A DNA stretch of 64,000 nt, from contig NVXR01000033.1 of assembly GCA_002733995.1 (NCBI GenBank), positions 111,249 through 175,248 on the forward strand, in the 5' to 3' direction. Source of the stretch: Desulfotalea sp. (GTDB lineage: Bacteria; Desulfobacterota; Desulfobulbia; Desulfobulbales; Desulfocapsaceae). The notes below the pieces were generated by a model. That model did no database searches and was not told the DNA's origin. It saw only the letters and a list, made by a program, of their open reading frames with translations. A program made the translations under genes and the position numbers. Below are positions 36,479-45,927 of this stretch, piece by piece; position 1 is the first letter of the stretch; each line of letters starts with the position of its first letter.

Positions 36479-39400
36479 ATGGTGAACTTTTCGAGATCGG
36501 ATCTTCTGGAACTCTTTTTTGAGGAAGTCAGGTCATATATTCCAGAAATGAGAAAGGGTCTCCGTGGGGTTATTGCCACAGGAGATATGCAGGCAGTCGC
36601 TGAACTGCACAGACTTTTCCACAATGTCAAAGGTGCTGCTGCTCAGGTTCAACTTGTACATCTGAGTCGCGGGGCTAGGGTGGTTGAAGAATATCTTGGT
36701 GCAATTCTTGAGGATGGTGTTCCGGTCATAACTGCTGGCTTGGATTCGGTTGATAAGTCGATTGAGCTTCTGGCAGACTTTGGTGCTAGTGAGCCTTTGG
36801 GGGATGCAGAGGAAGAGGCGTTTTGTCAGGCGGTGGAAACTATGGTGTGGCCCCGTGAAGGGCAAGATGTCTTCGATGCAGAAGGAGACCCCCAGGGAGA
36901 GGTTCGTTCTTTACTGCCACTGCTCAGTGAATTGGCTGGCTGCCTAAGCGAAGATTCGTGTCATCGTGAGCAGAACCGGCCCGTTTATAATAAATTATCT
37001 GCCACCTTTTCGACCCTAGCTGCACTCACTGAAACACGGGGATTAGAGGGGCAGAGTCATCTCTTTCGTGACTTCAGTAGCCTGCTCGGGGCCATGGCCG
37101 ATGGGGGAAATCCCTATCAGGACGAAATTGCCGGTATGATACAGGACTTTCTCGGTTTTGTGGAAGTGGCATTCGCGGAAAATAGTGGTGACCGTCCCGC
37201 TTCACTGCATAAAATTCATCAACAGTTGACCCAAGTTAAAGCCCTGCTTCCTTTTGGGGACGTGAGTCCTGCAGGTGAACCGAGTGACAGGGGGGCTTTG
37301 CTTGCAGATGATATCTTTGAAGATCATGAAAACAGCAATGATTCTATAGAATTTCTTGATGACATGCTGGAGGTGGACCTGCCGGTTGCCGGGGGTGCTG
37401 TCCGTGACAATGGTGATGCATATGCCTTTTTGACGGAAGAGACCTTGGAAGAGGCGGAGGGGGATGATTCTCTTGGAGATGACGACTCAGACTTGGTCGT
37501 AAATAGGGATATTGGTGAATCGCAGGCTTATACAGATAACGAGCAGGCAGCCCTTGCTGAAATATTTAAAGAGGAGTGTGAAGAACATTTTATCAGCATC
37601 AATGTGTCTTTGACTCATCTTGAACAGCAGGTTGCTTTGGATTCTTCTGATCGGTTGAAAATTATTGAGCCCATACGGGAAATACGTAGGGCTGTGCATA
37701 CCTTAAAAGGTGCGGCCGCCATCACCGGTGTTACTGTACTTGCCCGTGGAGCTCATATCCTAGAAGATATGCTCGATTGGCTTTATGATCACAATGAAGC
37801 CATTGGGCGCGAAGAAATTCAACTTATCGGTGAAAGTGTAGGCACGCTGGAAAATCTAGCCGTAACAGCTGACCCAGTAGCGGCAGAACGGTTAAGGGAA
37901 AATATTGAGAAATATCTTGGTGATGAGAAACGCAAAGAAGGTGGCAGGGAAGAAATTGCTGTAGAAAGTGATAGTCTCGGGCCCTTGGCGGAGGCCGAGC
38001 ATGTGGTTGTGGATCCTGTGGGCTTTCCAGAAGAGTCAGGAACTCTCAGGGTCAGGCTGGACGACCTTGATGAATTGCTCTCTGTTGAAGGAGAGCTTGT
38101 CGTTGCCCGTGACGCCATTGAAAAGATGGTTGAGGAAATTACGAACACCTTGGGCGATCTTGAAAATGTAAAAGATAATCTTCGAAGGAAAAGTCAGGAA
38201 CTCGAATCCGGCTTTGAGGTACAGGCACTTTACGGAGGGACAGCACCGGTTAAAGGCGATGTTCCTCCCATGCTTGTCGATGGGCAAGGCGGCCAGGATT
38301 TTGCAGAGTTTAATCCCCTGGAACTGGACCGTTATTCGGAATTGAATCTTATAATTCGTTCTCTCAACGAAATTTCTGTGGATGTCAATTCTATCTATTC
38401 AACACTTCGATCATTGACCCGCGACATAGATGGACAGGTTTCAAAGCAGCAGCTGACTATGCGTCAAATGCAGGATAAATTGATGCGTATTCGCATGACC
38501 CCCCTGTCTTCGATTTCAAGGGTGTTGTATGGCACGGTACGCAGTACCGCCGCAAAACTTGGAAAAACGGTTGATTTAAACATTGTTGGCGAAGATGTTT
38601 ACATGGATAGGTTTGTGTGGGCCAAGGTCACCGACCCATTGGAGCATATTCTTAGAAATAGTGTAGATCATGGTATCGAATCAGCTGAAGAACGCCTTGT
38701 AGCAGGAAAAGCAGAGAGGGGGATGATTACCCTACGCGCAGAACAGCGAAGTCGTTATGTTATTTTGCATATATCCGATGATGGTGGTGGACTTGATCCG
38801 CATCTGTTGAGGGAAAAATTGTCTGCTTTAAAGATAGTAGATAATCCAGAGGAACTGAGCGACGAGGAGGTTTTTGAGTATATTTTTTATCCGAGCGTCA
38901 GTACTAAAAAGGATGTTAGTGAGTTGTCCGGCCGGGGGGTCGGGCTTGATGTTGTAAGGAAAAATATACAGGATTTGAGAGGTTCAATTCATATTGATAA
39001 CAGTCCGGGGAAGGGATTGCGATTTGAAATCCATATTCCTTTTACCCTCTCTGTGAACAGGGCTGTCGTGGTGAGTGTTTCCGAGAGTCTTTTTGCAATT
39101 CCTCTACAGGATATTGACGAGATCAGGCAGTTTAAGGCGGAAGATCTTATTGATGAAGCTGGCCAGCTGAGCCTTCTTGTGCAAGGTGAACCTGTCCCAT
39201 TTGCAAGTCTTGCATCCTATGTCCAGCTTGGTGAGGAGGCCCCCCCTCTCGGGGCCGGTGTGGTTATCCTCTTTTCAGCGACAACTAAAAACGATGGAGC
39301 CAAGAGGCGTTTTGTCCTGTCGGTGACAGAGGTTGTTGAGCAGCGGGAAATTATAGTAAAAAATTTAGGTAGTCATCTTACCCGTGTTCGCGGAGTTGCT

Positions 39401-39925
39401 GGTGTTACAGTGAGCGGAGCTGGAGATCTTGTGCCCATTCTTAACCTCAGAGAGCTTGTGGAGGTAGGTCCGCAGCTGCAACAAAGACCAGTAACTCCGA
39501 CTGAGATACCCGCTGAAATCAGCCCATTCAAGGTGCTAATTGTTGATGATTCTGTCAGTGTGCGTAACAGTGTTGCCTGGCTTGTTGAGTCCTGTGGTTG
39601 GGTACAAAGGCAGGCTGTTGATGGCTTAGAAGCGTTGGCGCAACTTGAAAGTTATATGCCCGATGTGATTATTCTCGATATTGAGATGCCTAGGATGAAC
39701 GGTTATGAGTTTAAGTCAAACATTAACAACCGGGATGTGTTTAAGGAAATCCCCGTGGTGATGTTGACCTCCAGGGCGTCGGAGAAACATCAGTTAAAGG
39801 CGAGAGAGTTGGGTATTGCTTATTATTTGACCAAGCCCTATGAAGAAAAAAGTTTTATCCGTATTTTAGAGAAAATTGAAGCGGAGCGTAAGGTGGAAAT
39901 TGGTTCTCGAAGAGAAGTTTTTTAG
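36479..39925 (+). CDS. cheA: CheA hybrid histidine kinase with two HPt domains and a receiver domain
   Basis: 1148 aa, kinase of the chemosensory operon, similar in plan to PilL/ChpA and PixL. HPt1 (about 1-105) has H48 in FHNVKGAA. A helical region (about 145-260) looks like a further HPt fold without the histidine. HPt2 (about 360-470) has H407 in VHTLKGAA. The dimerisation region is followed by the HATPase domain (N-box HILRNSVDHG near 722, DDGGGLD, GRGVGLDVVR near 817). A CheW domain covers about 865-1005, and a C-terminal receiver (about 1018-1140) has D1067 in ILDIEMPRMNGYEF and LTKPYE. An acidic linker separates the HPt domains. The start ATG has a weak Shine-Dalgarno (AAGGATCAATTGAA). 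Confidence 0.92.
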   Translation: MVNFSRSDLLELFFEEVRSYIPEMRKGLRGVIATGDMQAVAELHRLFHNVKGAAAQVQLVHLSRGARVVEEYLGAILEDGVPVITAGLDSVDKSIELLADFGASEPLGDAEEEAFCQAVETMVWPREGQDVFDAEGDPQGEVRSLLPLLSELAGCLSEDSCHREQNRPVYNKLSATFSTLAALTETRGLEGQSHLFRDFSSLLGAMADGGNPYQDEIAGMIQDFLGFVEVAFAENSGDRPASLHKIHQQLTQVKALLPFGDVSPAGEPSDRGALLADDIFEDHENSNDSIEFLDDMLEVDLPVAGGAVRDNGDAYAFLTEETLEEAEGDDSLGDDDSDLVVNRDIGESQAYTDNEQAALAEIFKEECEEHFISINVSLTHLEQQVALDSSDRLKIIEPIREIRRAVHTLKGAAAITGVTVLARGAHILEDMLDWLYDHNEAIGREEIQLIGESVGTLENLAVTADPVAAERLRENIEKYLGDEKRKEGGREEIAVESDSLGPLAEAEHVVVDPVGFPEESGTLRVRLDDLDELLSVEGELVVARDAIEKMVEEITNTLGDLENVKDNLRRKSQELESGFEVQALYGGTAPVKGDVPPMLVDGQGGQDFAEFNPLELDRYSELNLIIRSLNEISVDVNSIYSTLRSLTRDIDGQVSKQQLTMRQMQDKLMRIRMTPLSSISRVLYGTVRSTAAKLGKTVDLNIVGEDVYMDRFVWAKVTDPLEHILRNSVDHGIESAEERLVAGKAERGMITLRAEQRSRYVILHISDDGGGLDPHLLREKLSALKIVDNPEELSDEEVFEYIFYPSVSTKKDVSELSGRGVGLDVVRKNIQDLRGSIHIDNSPGKGLRFEIHIPFTLSVNRAVVVSVSESLFAIPLQDIDEIRQFKAEDLIDEAGQLSLLVQGEPVPFASLASYVQLGEEAPPLGAGVVILFSATTKNDGAKRRFVLSVTEVVEQREIIVKNLGSHLTRVRGVAGVTVSGAGDLVPILNLRELVEVGPQLQQRPVTPTEIPAEISPFKVLIVDDSVSVRNSVAWLVESCGWVQRQAVDGLEALAQLESYMPDVIILDIEMPRMNGYEFKSNINNRDVFKEIPVVMLTSRASEKHQLKARELGIAYYLTKPYEEKSFIRILEKIEAERKVEIGSRREVF

Positions 39926-40084
39926 AAACTCGCAGAGTTTAGTCTAAGGGCTATGGCCCGGACAAGGGTTAGCTACTCCGCTAAGGGGTGGGTGCAGGGC
40001 GAGGTGGTTTCGCAGATTGTGTTCTTGGTTTTTTATCCCTGAAAATGATCTGTAGGGTAGATAACAGTCCAGGGTGATGAGGGT

Positions 40085-40540
40085 ATGGGAACAGATTTTG
40101 AGATTGTGATAATTCGGGCATCGTGCAGAACGGAAGATAATCATGAACTATTCTGGATTTTTAGTCGTGCTCAGCTGGAGTATGTAGTAAAAGAGCTCGA
40201 GTTGGCAGAGGATTCTGAGTGGCAAATGGCTGCAAGATATCGGAATATGGTTCTTCCTGTTATCTCTTTAGAAAAATATTTTGGTTATATCTCAAAGGCT
40301 AACGGTGGAAATCATAAATATATGGTTCTGCGATCTGTGGATGGAAAAAGGAATGTACAAAGAATTATTGTGCAGTCAGAATCTTCACCAAAATTTTTCA
40401 AACTCACAAAAACATTTTCTTCTTTGGATGCATTTGTTTCGCCCCAAAAGAGTAAACATCTCTGGGGCGTGTATTCGCTTGGTGTAGGCAAAGTGGGAAT
40501 TGTCCCTGATCTTGTAAATATTTGTTTGGAACATGTTTGA
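40085..40540 (+). CDS. Divergent CheW-like protein
   Basis: 151 aa. Weak similarity to CheW: the central MVLPVISLEKYFGY fits the CheW beta-strand pattern with a conserved V(I/L)xLxxxFG element, and overall length suits a single CheW domain. It lies between cheA and the CheY-like gene in the same operon, which is the main support. It may be a second coupling protein or a regulator that caps the array. The annotation is tentative; no catalytic motif is seen. It ends about 30 bp before the next ATG. Confidence 0.55.
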   Translation: MGTDFEIVIIRASCRTEDNHELFWIFSRAQLEYVVKELELAEDSEWQMAARYRNMVLPVISLEKYFGYISKANGGNHKYMVLRSVDGKRNVQRIIVQSESSPKFFKLTKTFSSLDAFVSPQKSKHLWGVYSLGVGKVGIVPDLVNICLEHV

Positions 40541-40569
40541 AAAATCTGAATTCAACGGGTAGGTTTAAA

Positions 40570-40938
40570 ATGGCAGCTAAATTAGTTTTAATAGTGGAAG
40601 ATAGTGCTACAGACAGCAAAATAGCAGAAGATGTTTGCCAGAGTCAGGGGTACAGGACCGTCGTGGTTACGGAGGGTGACAAGGTGTTGGCAACAGCAAT
40701 TGAGCACAACCCCGATCTGATTTTACTTGATGTCATTCTGCCGAATAAAAATGGCTTTCAGGTGTGTCGCCAGCTGAAGGGTGATGCTGCCACAAAAGAT
40801 GTCAACGTCGTTATTGTGAGCAGTAAGGATCAGGCAAGTGATAAATTCTGGGGTATGAAACAAGGGGCTGACGATTATCTGACAAAGCCGTATAAAGATG
40901 ACGAGTTGATAGCCATAATTGAAAAAAATATTAACTAG
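40570..40938 (+). CDS. CheY/PilH-like response regulator
   Basis: 122-aa single receiver domain: LVLIVEDSAT acidic pocket at the N terminus, phosphoacceptor aspartate in LILLDVILPNKNGF, conserved lysine in LTKPYK. No output domain, so it works by protein-protein contact or as a phosphate sink. The frame is open to 40522, but the ATG at 40570, just before AAKLVLIVED, is the usual receiver start. Last gene of the chemosensory operon. Confidence 0.9.
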   Translation: MAAKLVLIVEDSATDSKIAEDVCQSQGYRTVVVTEGDKVLATAIEHNPDLILLDVILPNKNGFQVCRQLKGDAATKDVNVVIVSSKDQASDKFWGMKQGADDYLTKPYKDDELIAIIEKNIN

Positions 40939-41111
40939 CTCCTTGTTGCATCGAGGGAGTTGTTTGTTGTCCCGTTTATTGGTTGCCCACCTCTGTTTTG
41001 GGTTCAATGAGTGGTTAACGTGTCTGCTAGATAGAAAGGCAGGGCGGGGAGGTTGTATCTTCTCTAGCCCTTACCTGCAGGTGATATAATGTTCAAGAGA
41101 GATGCGGGTTA

Positions 41112-41792
41112 ATGCCACATATAAATAGAATTGTAAAACCGGCAAGAGTTACAGGAACTGTGCTTGCTGAAGATGGGAGCGTACTGCGCATTCCTAATGG
41201 TTGGGGATTACTAGAGCCGGGGGATGGGCCGCTGACAAAACTTGTCAAATCTAAAGGTCCGAGTTGGCTGGTTCAGGTGAAAAAAGGTCGGCGTCTTATC
41301 TCAAAAGGTATATGGACCGATAAGGCGCATATTGCTGAAGGAACACAGGAAATAGAAGAAAAGCGTTCTACAGTAGATTATGCAAAAAAACGAAAAACCG
41401 ACCTTGCAAGGAAAGAGCGGCTGCACAATGAATACGTGGGGACTTTTTCCCGTGAGGTGGCCATCTTCCTCTCTTTTGCACCCCGTTATAAGGAGTTTGA
41501 AGAAAAACTGGCATTGGCTGTTACCGTCCATGCAACCCCCGTGGGCTCTGGCAGTGTAGCTAGGACGACTCGGATCCCTGTTGAAGACAGGGCCGCAAAG
41601 GCTGTTGTGGCGTGGTTGAGGCATCAGACCACCAGCTATGATCGCATGTCCATTGCCAGGGTGAAAGGTAGAAGGCGGGAGGTTCGACGTGAACTTGCCG
41701 GGCTTTCCATGCAGCTCCTCTCCCGGTACAGACAAGGAGAGGAGGTGCTTGATTCATGTCCTCTAAAAAGAGCCCTTGCTCCTCAGGGATGA
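41112..41792 (+). CDS. DUF2293-domain protein
   Basis: 226 aa, basic, with no signal peptide or membrane segment. The C-terminal part (about residues 150-200) matches DUF2293: AVVAWLRHQTTSYDRM, with arginine-rich RVKGRRREVRREL after it. The N-terminal half has a basic linker (KKRKTDLARKERL). Function unknown; the charge suggests nucleic-acid contact but that is a guess. It follows the chemosensory operon after 173 bp and converges on the adenosine kinase gene, so it may be its own unit. Confidence 0.7.
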   Translation: MPHINRIVKPARVTGTVLAEDGSVLRIPNGWGLLEPGDGPLTKLVKSKGPSWLVQVKKGRRLISKGIWTDKAHIAEGTQEIEEKRSTVDYAKKRKTDLARKERLHNEYVGTFSREVAIFLSFAPRYKEFEEKLALAVTVHATPVGSGSVARTTRIPVEDRAAKAVVAWLRHQTTSYDRMSIARVKGRRREVRRELAGLSMQLLSRYRQGEEVLDSCPLKRALAPQG

Positions 41793-41815
41793 ATAGGCTT
41801 GGTACAAGCGGATTG

Positions 41816-42739
41816 TCAGCTTGCCGTTGACCTTTTTTTGAACTCTTCAGGCGTAAAGCTGTACAATTGGGTGCCATTGCTCTCCACGGCAAAGGATGCA
41901 CAGACGCTACCTATGATTGCACTTTCCTCAATGCTCTTGTTTTGGATGAGACCGCTGATAAGCCCACCTCTGAACGCGTCGCCTGCTCCTGTCGGGTCTA
42001 TAACCTGAGCCGCTTTAAAGGGAGGGATATCAGTTATCTCAGATCCTGCATAAATTTTGGAACCTTTCCCGCCCAGCGTAATGATGGTTGTTTGGGCAAG
42101 TTCCAGCAGTTCTTTCTTGGTTTTCTCTGTCTTGTCGAGGATAAGATTAAACTCGTAGTCGTTGACGATCAACATGTAACAATCGGTAATGACCTCAATC
42201 AGGTCATTACCCTGAAGTACAGGTAGGGCTTGACCCGGATCAAAGATATAATCTTTACCCTTGGCTTTGCACTCTCGTGGATAGTTAATCATGTCTTCAA
42301 GGTTGCCGGGGGAGACGAGGAGCAGGTTATCTTCAATTGATAGATTGTTTATATCTAGTTCAGAAGAGTATTTCATAGCGCCTGGATTAAATACCGTAAT
42401 CTGATTGTTAGATGAATCGGTCGTGATATAAGCCCCCGCAGTGAGCTCAGATTCTATTATTTTAATACCGTCACAAGAGATGTTGTTACGTTTCAGCCAT
42501 GCAAGATATTTATGATGATCACTACCTATGGTGGCAGAAAATTGTGGTTTGACGCCCATAAGGTTGAGGGCATATGCAATGTTGCCCGCTGTTCCACCAT
42601 AATTTTCGGTCACACCGTCTACCTGGAAACAGACATTGAGGGTGTGCAGCTTATCGGCAAGTATGTGGTTAGAAAATATATCTGGAAAATTCATAATACG
42701 ATCGTAGGCCAGAGAGCCTGAAATGGTAACGTTTTTCAT
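41816..42739 (-). CDS. Adenosine kinase (PfkB family)
   Basis: 307 aa. Phosphorylates a nucleoside, most likely adenosine to AMP. PfkB features: the N-terminal GGTAGNIAYALNLMG (about 50-64) and the C-terminal anion-hole motif DPTGAGDAFRGG. The sequence resembles mycobacterial adenosine kinase along its length: ISGSLAYDRIMNFPDIF at the start, FNPGAM, and ESNGTQ near the end. I chose the ATG at 42739; an ATG nine codons upstream is in frame but lies before AAGG. A purine-type ABC transporter and a purine phosphoribosyltransferase are encoded within 10 kb. Ribokinase or fructokinase activity is less likely. Confidence 0.78.
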   Translation of the reverse strand: MKNVTISGSLAYDRIMNFPDIFSNHILADKLHTLNVCFQVDGVTENYGGTAGNIAYALNLMGVKPQFSATIGSDHHKYLAWLKRNNISCDGIKIIESELTAGAYITTDSSNNQITVFNPGAMKYSSELDINNLSIEDNLLLVSPGNLEDMINYPRECKAKGKDYIFDPGQALPVLQGNDLIEVITDCYMLIVNDYEFNLILDKTEKTKKELLELAQTTIITLGGKGSKIYAGSEITDIPPFKAAQVIDPTGAGDAFRGGLISGLIQNKSIEESAIIGSVCASFAVESNGTQLYSFTPEEFKKRSTAS

Positions 42740-43354
42740 AGGGTGCCTTTTTTGTTTTCCGTTCATGTTATGTGGGTGTATACGTCTTGCGTTATGTCGA
42801 ATTGTTTATCGGTTCTGGCGGCGGTGAGGTAATAATTTTTATTTGCAATAAACACGCAAGAAAATGGTAACACCTAGCCTGTGGTGAATCTTGAGAACTC
42901 TTCTCTTTTATGAAAACAAGTAAGAAGTGTATCCTGTTTTCAACCCCTTACCTGAAAACAATACAATATTCATGCTAAAAATGGCCTATTCTTAGACAAT
43001 TTCAGTACAAAAAAACGTGCAGTAACTCTTCGGGGACATGTTTTTTATCCTCGCGGGGAACATGTTCTGTGCAAATGGTCATATTTACTACTATCTTCCA
43101 TTTTTTGTGCTTATGTCAAACGAAACAGTATGGGGGGGGCTAAACTACTTTAAAATGTAAGTTTGTTCTTGAGTTTTATAGTGGAGTTTGTTACCCACAA
43201 TGGGATTGTAGCTCAGTGCAATAATAATGATTGTATCTTCTTTATGTTTGGAACTAAGAGGTGTGGTGGCTGGTATTGTTCCATGCTTCAAATCAGGGTA
43301 GATGTCTTGGGGACGGACCCCTTTGGATAAGAAAATGATAAACAGGAGACGTTG
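42740..43354. other. Intergenic region adenosine kinase / amino-acid ABC operon
   Basis: 615 bp, divergent promoters expected. Apart from the direct repeat at 43031-43067 I see no gene or RNA structure. Several AT-rich stretches could hold -10 boxes but none is convincing. Confidence 0.45.
43031..43067. promoter_or_regulatory. Direct repeat with palindrome, candidate operator
   Basis: CGGGGACATGTT (43031-43042) and CGGGGAACATGTT (43054-43066) are near-identical direct repeats about 23 bp apart, close to two helical turns. The second contains the palindrome GAACATGTTC. They lie about 290-320 bp upstream of the amino-acid ABC operon. The regulator is unknown. Confidence 0.35.
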
Positions 43355-44158
43355 ATGAAAAAGATTGTTTTATTGTTAGCCGTTGTAATGGCAGTGGTTA
43401 CTTTTACAAGCGGTTCTGTGTTTGCAACTGACGCTTTAACTGAAATTCAGAAGCGAGGTGTACTTCGCGTGGGCTTAGATCCGGGGTACATGCCCTTTGA
43501 ATTGACCAGTAAGAAAGGTAAGATCATCGGTTTTGATGTGGATATTGCGAAAAGAATGGCAAAGGCCATGGACGTAAAACTAGAGATAGTCTCCACTGCA
43601 TGGGATGGTATTATTCCCGCTCTTTTAACCGGTAAGTTTGATGTCATTATGTCCGCTATGACCCTTACCCAGCAGAGAAATATCTCAGTAAATTTCGCAA
43701 CTCCGTATATTATGATTGGTCAATCCATTCTCTTAAGAAAAGAACTAATGGATACTGTGAAATCATATAAAGATCTCAATGATCCCAAATACACAATTGC
43801 TTCCAAGCTTGGAACCACAGGCGAGCATGCTGTCAAACGAATGATTGGTAAAGCCACGTACATCTCTTACGAGACAGAGCAGGAAGCAGTTATGGAGCTT
43901 GTGAATGGTAAAATAGATGCCTTCGTTTATGATCTGCCCTTTAATCTCCTTGCTCTGGGGCAAAGAGGTGTTGGTAAAATTATACATCTCGATAAACCCT
44001 TTACCAAGGAACCTGTTGCCTGGGCTATTAAGCGTGGCGACCCTGATTTCTTGAACTGGTTGGACAATTTCATGAACCAGATCAAATATGATGGCGTCTA
44101 TGACAAAATCTATAAAAAGTGGTTCAAGGATGATGCTTGGATGAAAGAAATCCATTAA
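43355..44158 (+). CDS. Polar amino-acid ABC transporter binding protein
   Basis: 267-aa periplasmic binding protein (SBP_bac_3 family) with a signal peptide (about 1-24, cleavage near VFA). Conserved: EIQKRGVLRVGLDPGYMPFE, GFDVDIAKRMAK, WDGIIPALLTGKFDVIMSAMT. It should bind glutamine, glutamate, histidine or a similar amino acid; the specific ligand is not evident. ATG at 43355 follows AGGAGACGTTG. First gene of a binding protein-permease-ATPase operon. Confidence 0.9.
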   Translation: MKKIVLLLAVVMAVVTFTSGSVFATDALTEIQKRGVLRVGLDPGYMPFELTSKKGKIIGFDVDIAKRMAKAMDVKLEIVSTAWDGIIPALLTGKFDVIMSAMTLTQQRNISVNFATPYIMIGQSILLRKELMDTVKSYKDLNDPKYTIASKLGTTGEHAVKRMIGKATYISYETEQEAVMELVNGKIDAFVYDLPFNLLALGQRGVGKIIHLDKPFTKEPVAWAIKRGDPDFLNWLDNFMNQIKYDGVYDKIYKKWFKDDAWMKEIH

Positions 44159-44176
44159 TGATAAGGACGCACTATT

Positions 44177-45136
44177 TTGATAGCCACAAATAAAACGTGG
44201 CCCTGGAAATTGTTGCTGGTTGCCATACTACTTGTAATGGCTGCCGGCACCTGGGGCGCGGTTCAGAAAATTGAATATCAATGGCGTTGGTACAGGGTTC
44301 CCCAATACTTTTTGTACCACGCTGAAGACGCTCAGAAAATTGCTTTTGATGGTATTGTTCAAACCATAAAAACGAGCGGAGACGTAACAGAAGTAGTTCT
44401 TGTTTCTGAAAATGCAGAAAAATTAACTGTTTCCATTGATACAGACACCCTGCAGGTCAGTGAAGGTGAAGACCTCTTTGAGGGAGATACCGTCGGATTT
44501 GTTCGGCAATGGCGTCTGGGCCCACTTATGATGGGATTGTGGACAACACTGTGGCTTTCAGCGATATCTAGTGTGTTTGCCCTCGTTTTAGGATTACTCA
44601 CAGGGCTTGCCAGAATTTCTAAAAATTTCACTGTACGTGGGCTCGCAACCATCTATGTGGAGTGTATCCGTGGCACCCCACTTCTGGTACAGATCTTCCT
44701 CGCGTACTTTTTTCTTGGTACTGTTTTTGACTTGAGTAGGAATGTTTGTGGTATTGGAGCCCTCTCTCTTTTTGCAGGGGCGTATGTTGCTGAAATTGTC
44801 AGGGCGGGAATCCAGGCAATACCGAAAGGACAGGGTGAGGCTGCCAGGTCGCTTGGAATGAATTCATTCCAGACAATGGTCGAGGTGATATTGCCCCAGG
44901 CGTTAAAAAAGATACTCCCGCCTCTTTCCGGTCAGTTTATCAGTCTTATAAAAGACTCCTCTCTTGTATCGGTCATTGCCATCACAGACTTGACGAAATC
45001 AGGACGGGAAATTATTACTTCAACGTTTGCAACTTTTGAAATTTGGTTGGTTATTGCCGTCATGTATTTGCTGGTAACGTCCATATTGTCACAAATTGTT
45101 TACTACATGGAGCGGAGGTTTGCCATCAGTGATTAA
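44177..45136 (+). CDS. Amino-acid ABC transporter permease with an extra N-terminal domain
   Basis: 319 aa, about 80-100 longer than GlnP/HisM permeases. A first hydrophobic segment (about 12-30) is followed by a soluble, strand-rich stretch (about 35-110), then the standard permease core from [14 protein letters not shown], ending with the EAA loop ([23 protein letters not shown]). Start: TTG at 44177, 9 bp after AAGGA; no ATG occurs before residue 20. Located 18 bp after the binding protein gene and overlapping the ATPase start by 8 bp. The extra domain may contact the binding protein. Confidence 0.85.
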   Translation: MIATNKTWPWKLLLVAILLVMAAGTWGAVQKIEYQWRWYRVPQYFLYHAEDAQKIAFDGIVQTIKTSGDVTEVVLVSENAEKLTVSIDTDTLQVSEGEDLFEGDTVGFVRQWRLGPLMMGLWTTLWLSAISSVFALVLGLLTGLARISKNFTVRGLATIYVECIRGTPLLVQIFLAYFFLGTVFDLSRNVCGIGALSLFAGAYVAEIVRAGIQAIPKGQGEAARSLGMNSFQTMVEVILPQALKKILPPLSGQFISLIKDSSLVSVIAITDLTKSGREIITSTFATFEIWLVIAVMYLLVTSILSQIVYYMERRFAISD

Positions 45137-45863
45137 AGCGGAGAATGTGGTCAAAATATTTAATAGCCATGCCGGGATAATCCGAGCTGTTGATGGGGTG
45201 TCCACCGAGGTGGCTAAGGGAGAGGTTGTCGTTGTGATTGGTCCTTCGGGCTCAGGGAAATCGACGTTTCTCAGGTGTATTAATGGCCTGGAGGCCTTCA
45301 CCGAAGGTCATATCCTTATAGACGGTGTTGATCTTGCTGATAAGAAGACGAATATCAACAAGGTTCGGGCAGAAGTTGGTATGGTTTTTCAACAATTTAA
45401 CCTGTTTCCCCATAAGACGGTGCTAGAAAACCTTACCCTTGCCCAGCGTAAGGTGCGTAGAAGAAGCCGCAAGGTTGCAGAAGAAAAAGCATATGCCCTG
45501 TTGAAAAAGGTTGGTATTCATGATAAAGCCGGCGAGTATCCTTCACGATTGTCTGGGGGGCAACAGCAACGTGTAGCCATTGCCCGGGCACTCGCCATGG
45601 ATCCCAAGGTTATGTTGTTTGATGAGCCGACCTCAGCCCTTGACCCGGAAATGGTAGGAGAAGTCCTTGATGTTATGAAGCAACTTGCCCGGGAAGGTAT
45701 GACTATGATTGTGGTAACCCACGAGATGGGATTTGCCAGAGAAGTTGCCGATCGTGTTATTTTTATGGATGAAGGAAAGGTCGTTGAAGTTGGTACGCCG
45801 GAGCACTTTTTTACCAACCCCAAAGAAGATCGGGCGAAGCTTTTCTTAAAGCAGGTTCTTTGA
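45129..45863 (+). CDS. glnQ: Polar amino-acid ABC transporter ATPase (GlnQ-like)
   Basis: About 244 aa. Walker [10 protein letters not shown], signature [15 protein letters not shown], Walker [15 protein letters not shown]-loop VVTHEMGFA. Best match in style is GlnQ/HisP. The frame is open back to 45096; I chose GTG at 45129, which follows GGAGG by 10 bp and overlaps the permease stop by 8 bp. Completes the amino-acid importer. Confidence 0.9.
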   Translation: MIKAENVVKIFNSHAGIIRAVDGVSTEVAKGEVVVVIGPSGSGKSTFLRCINGLEAFTEGHILIDGVDLADKKTNINKVRAEVGMVFQQFNLFPHKTVLENLTLAQRKVRRRSRKVAEEKAYALLKKVGIHDKAGEYPSRLSGGQQQRVAIARALAMDPKVMLFDEPTSALDPEMVGEVLDVMKQLAREGMTMIVVTHEMGFAREVADRVIFMDEGKVVEVGTPEHFFTNPKEDRAKLFLKQVL

Positions 45864-45927
45864 AAAAGATAATGGACGTTTTAAAACCATACGTTATTTG
45901 TACGAACCCAGTTGAGGAGACTTGAGG

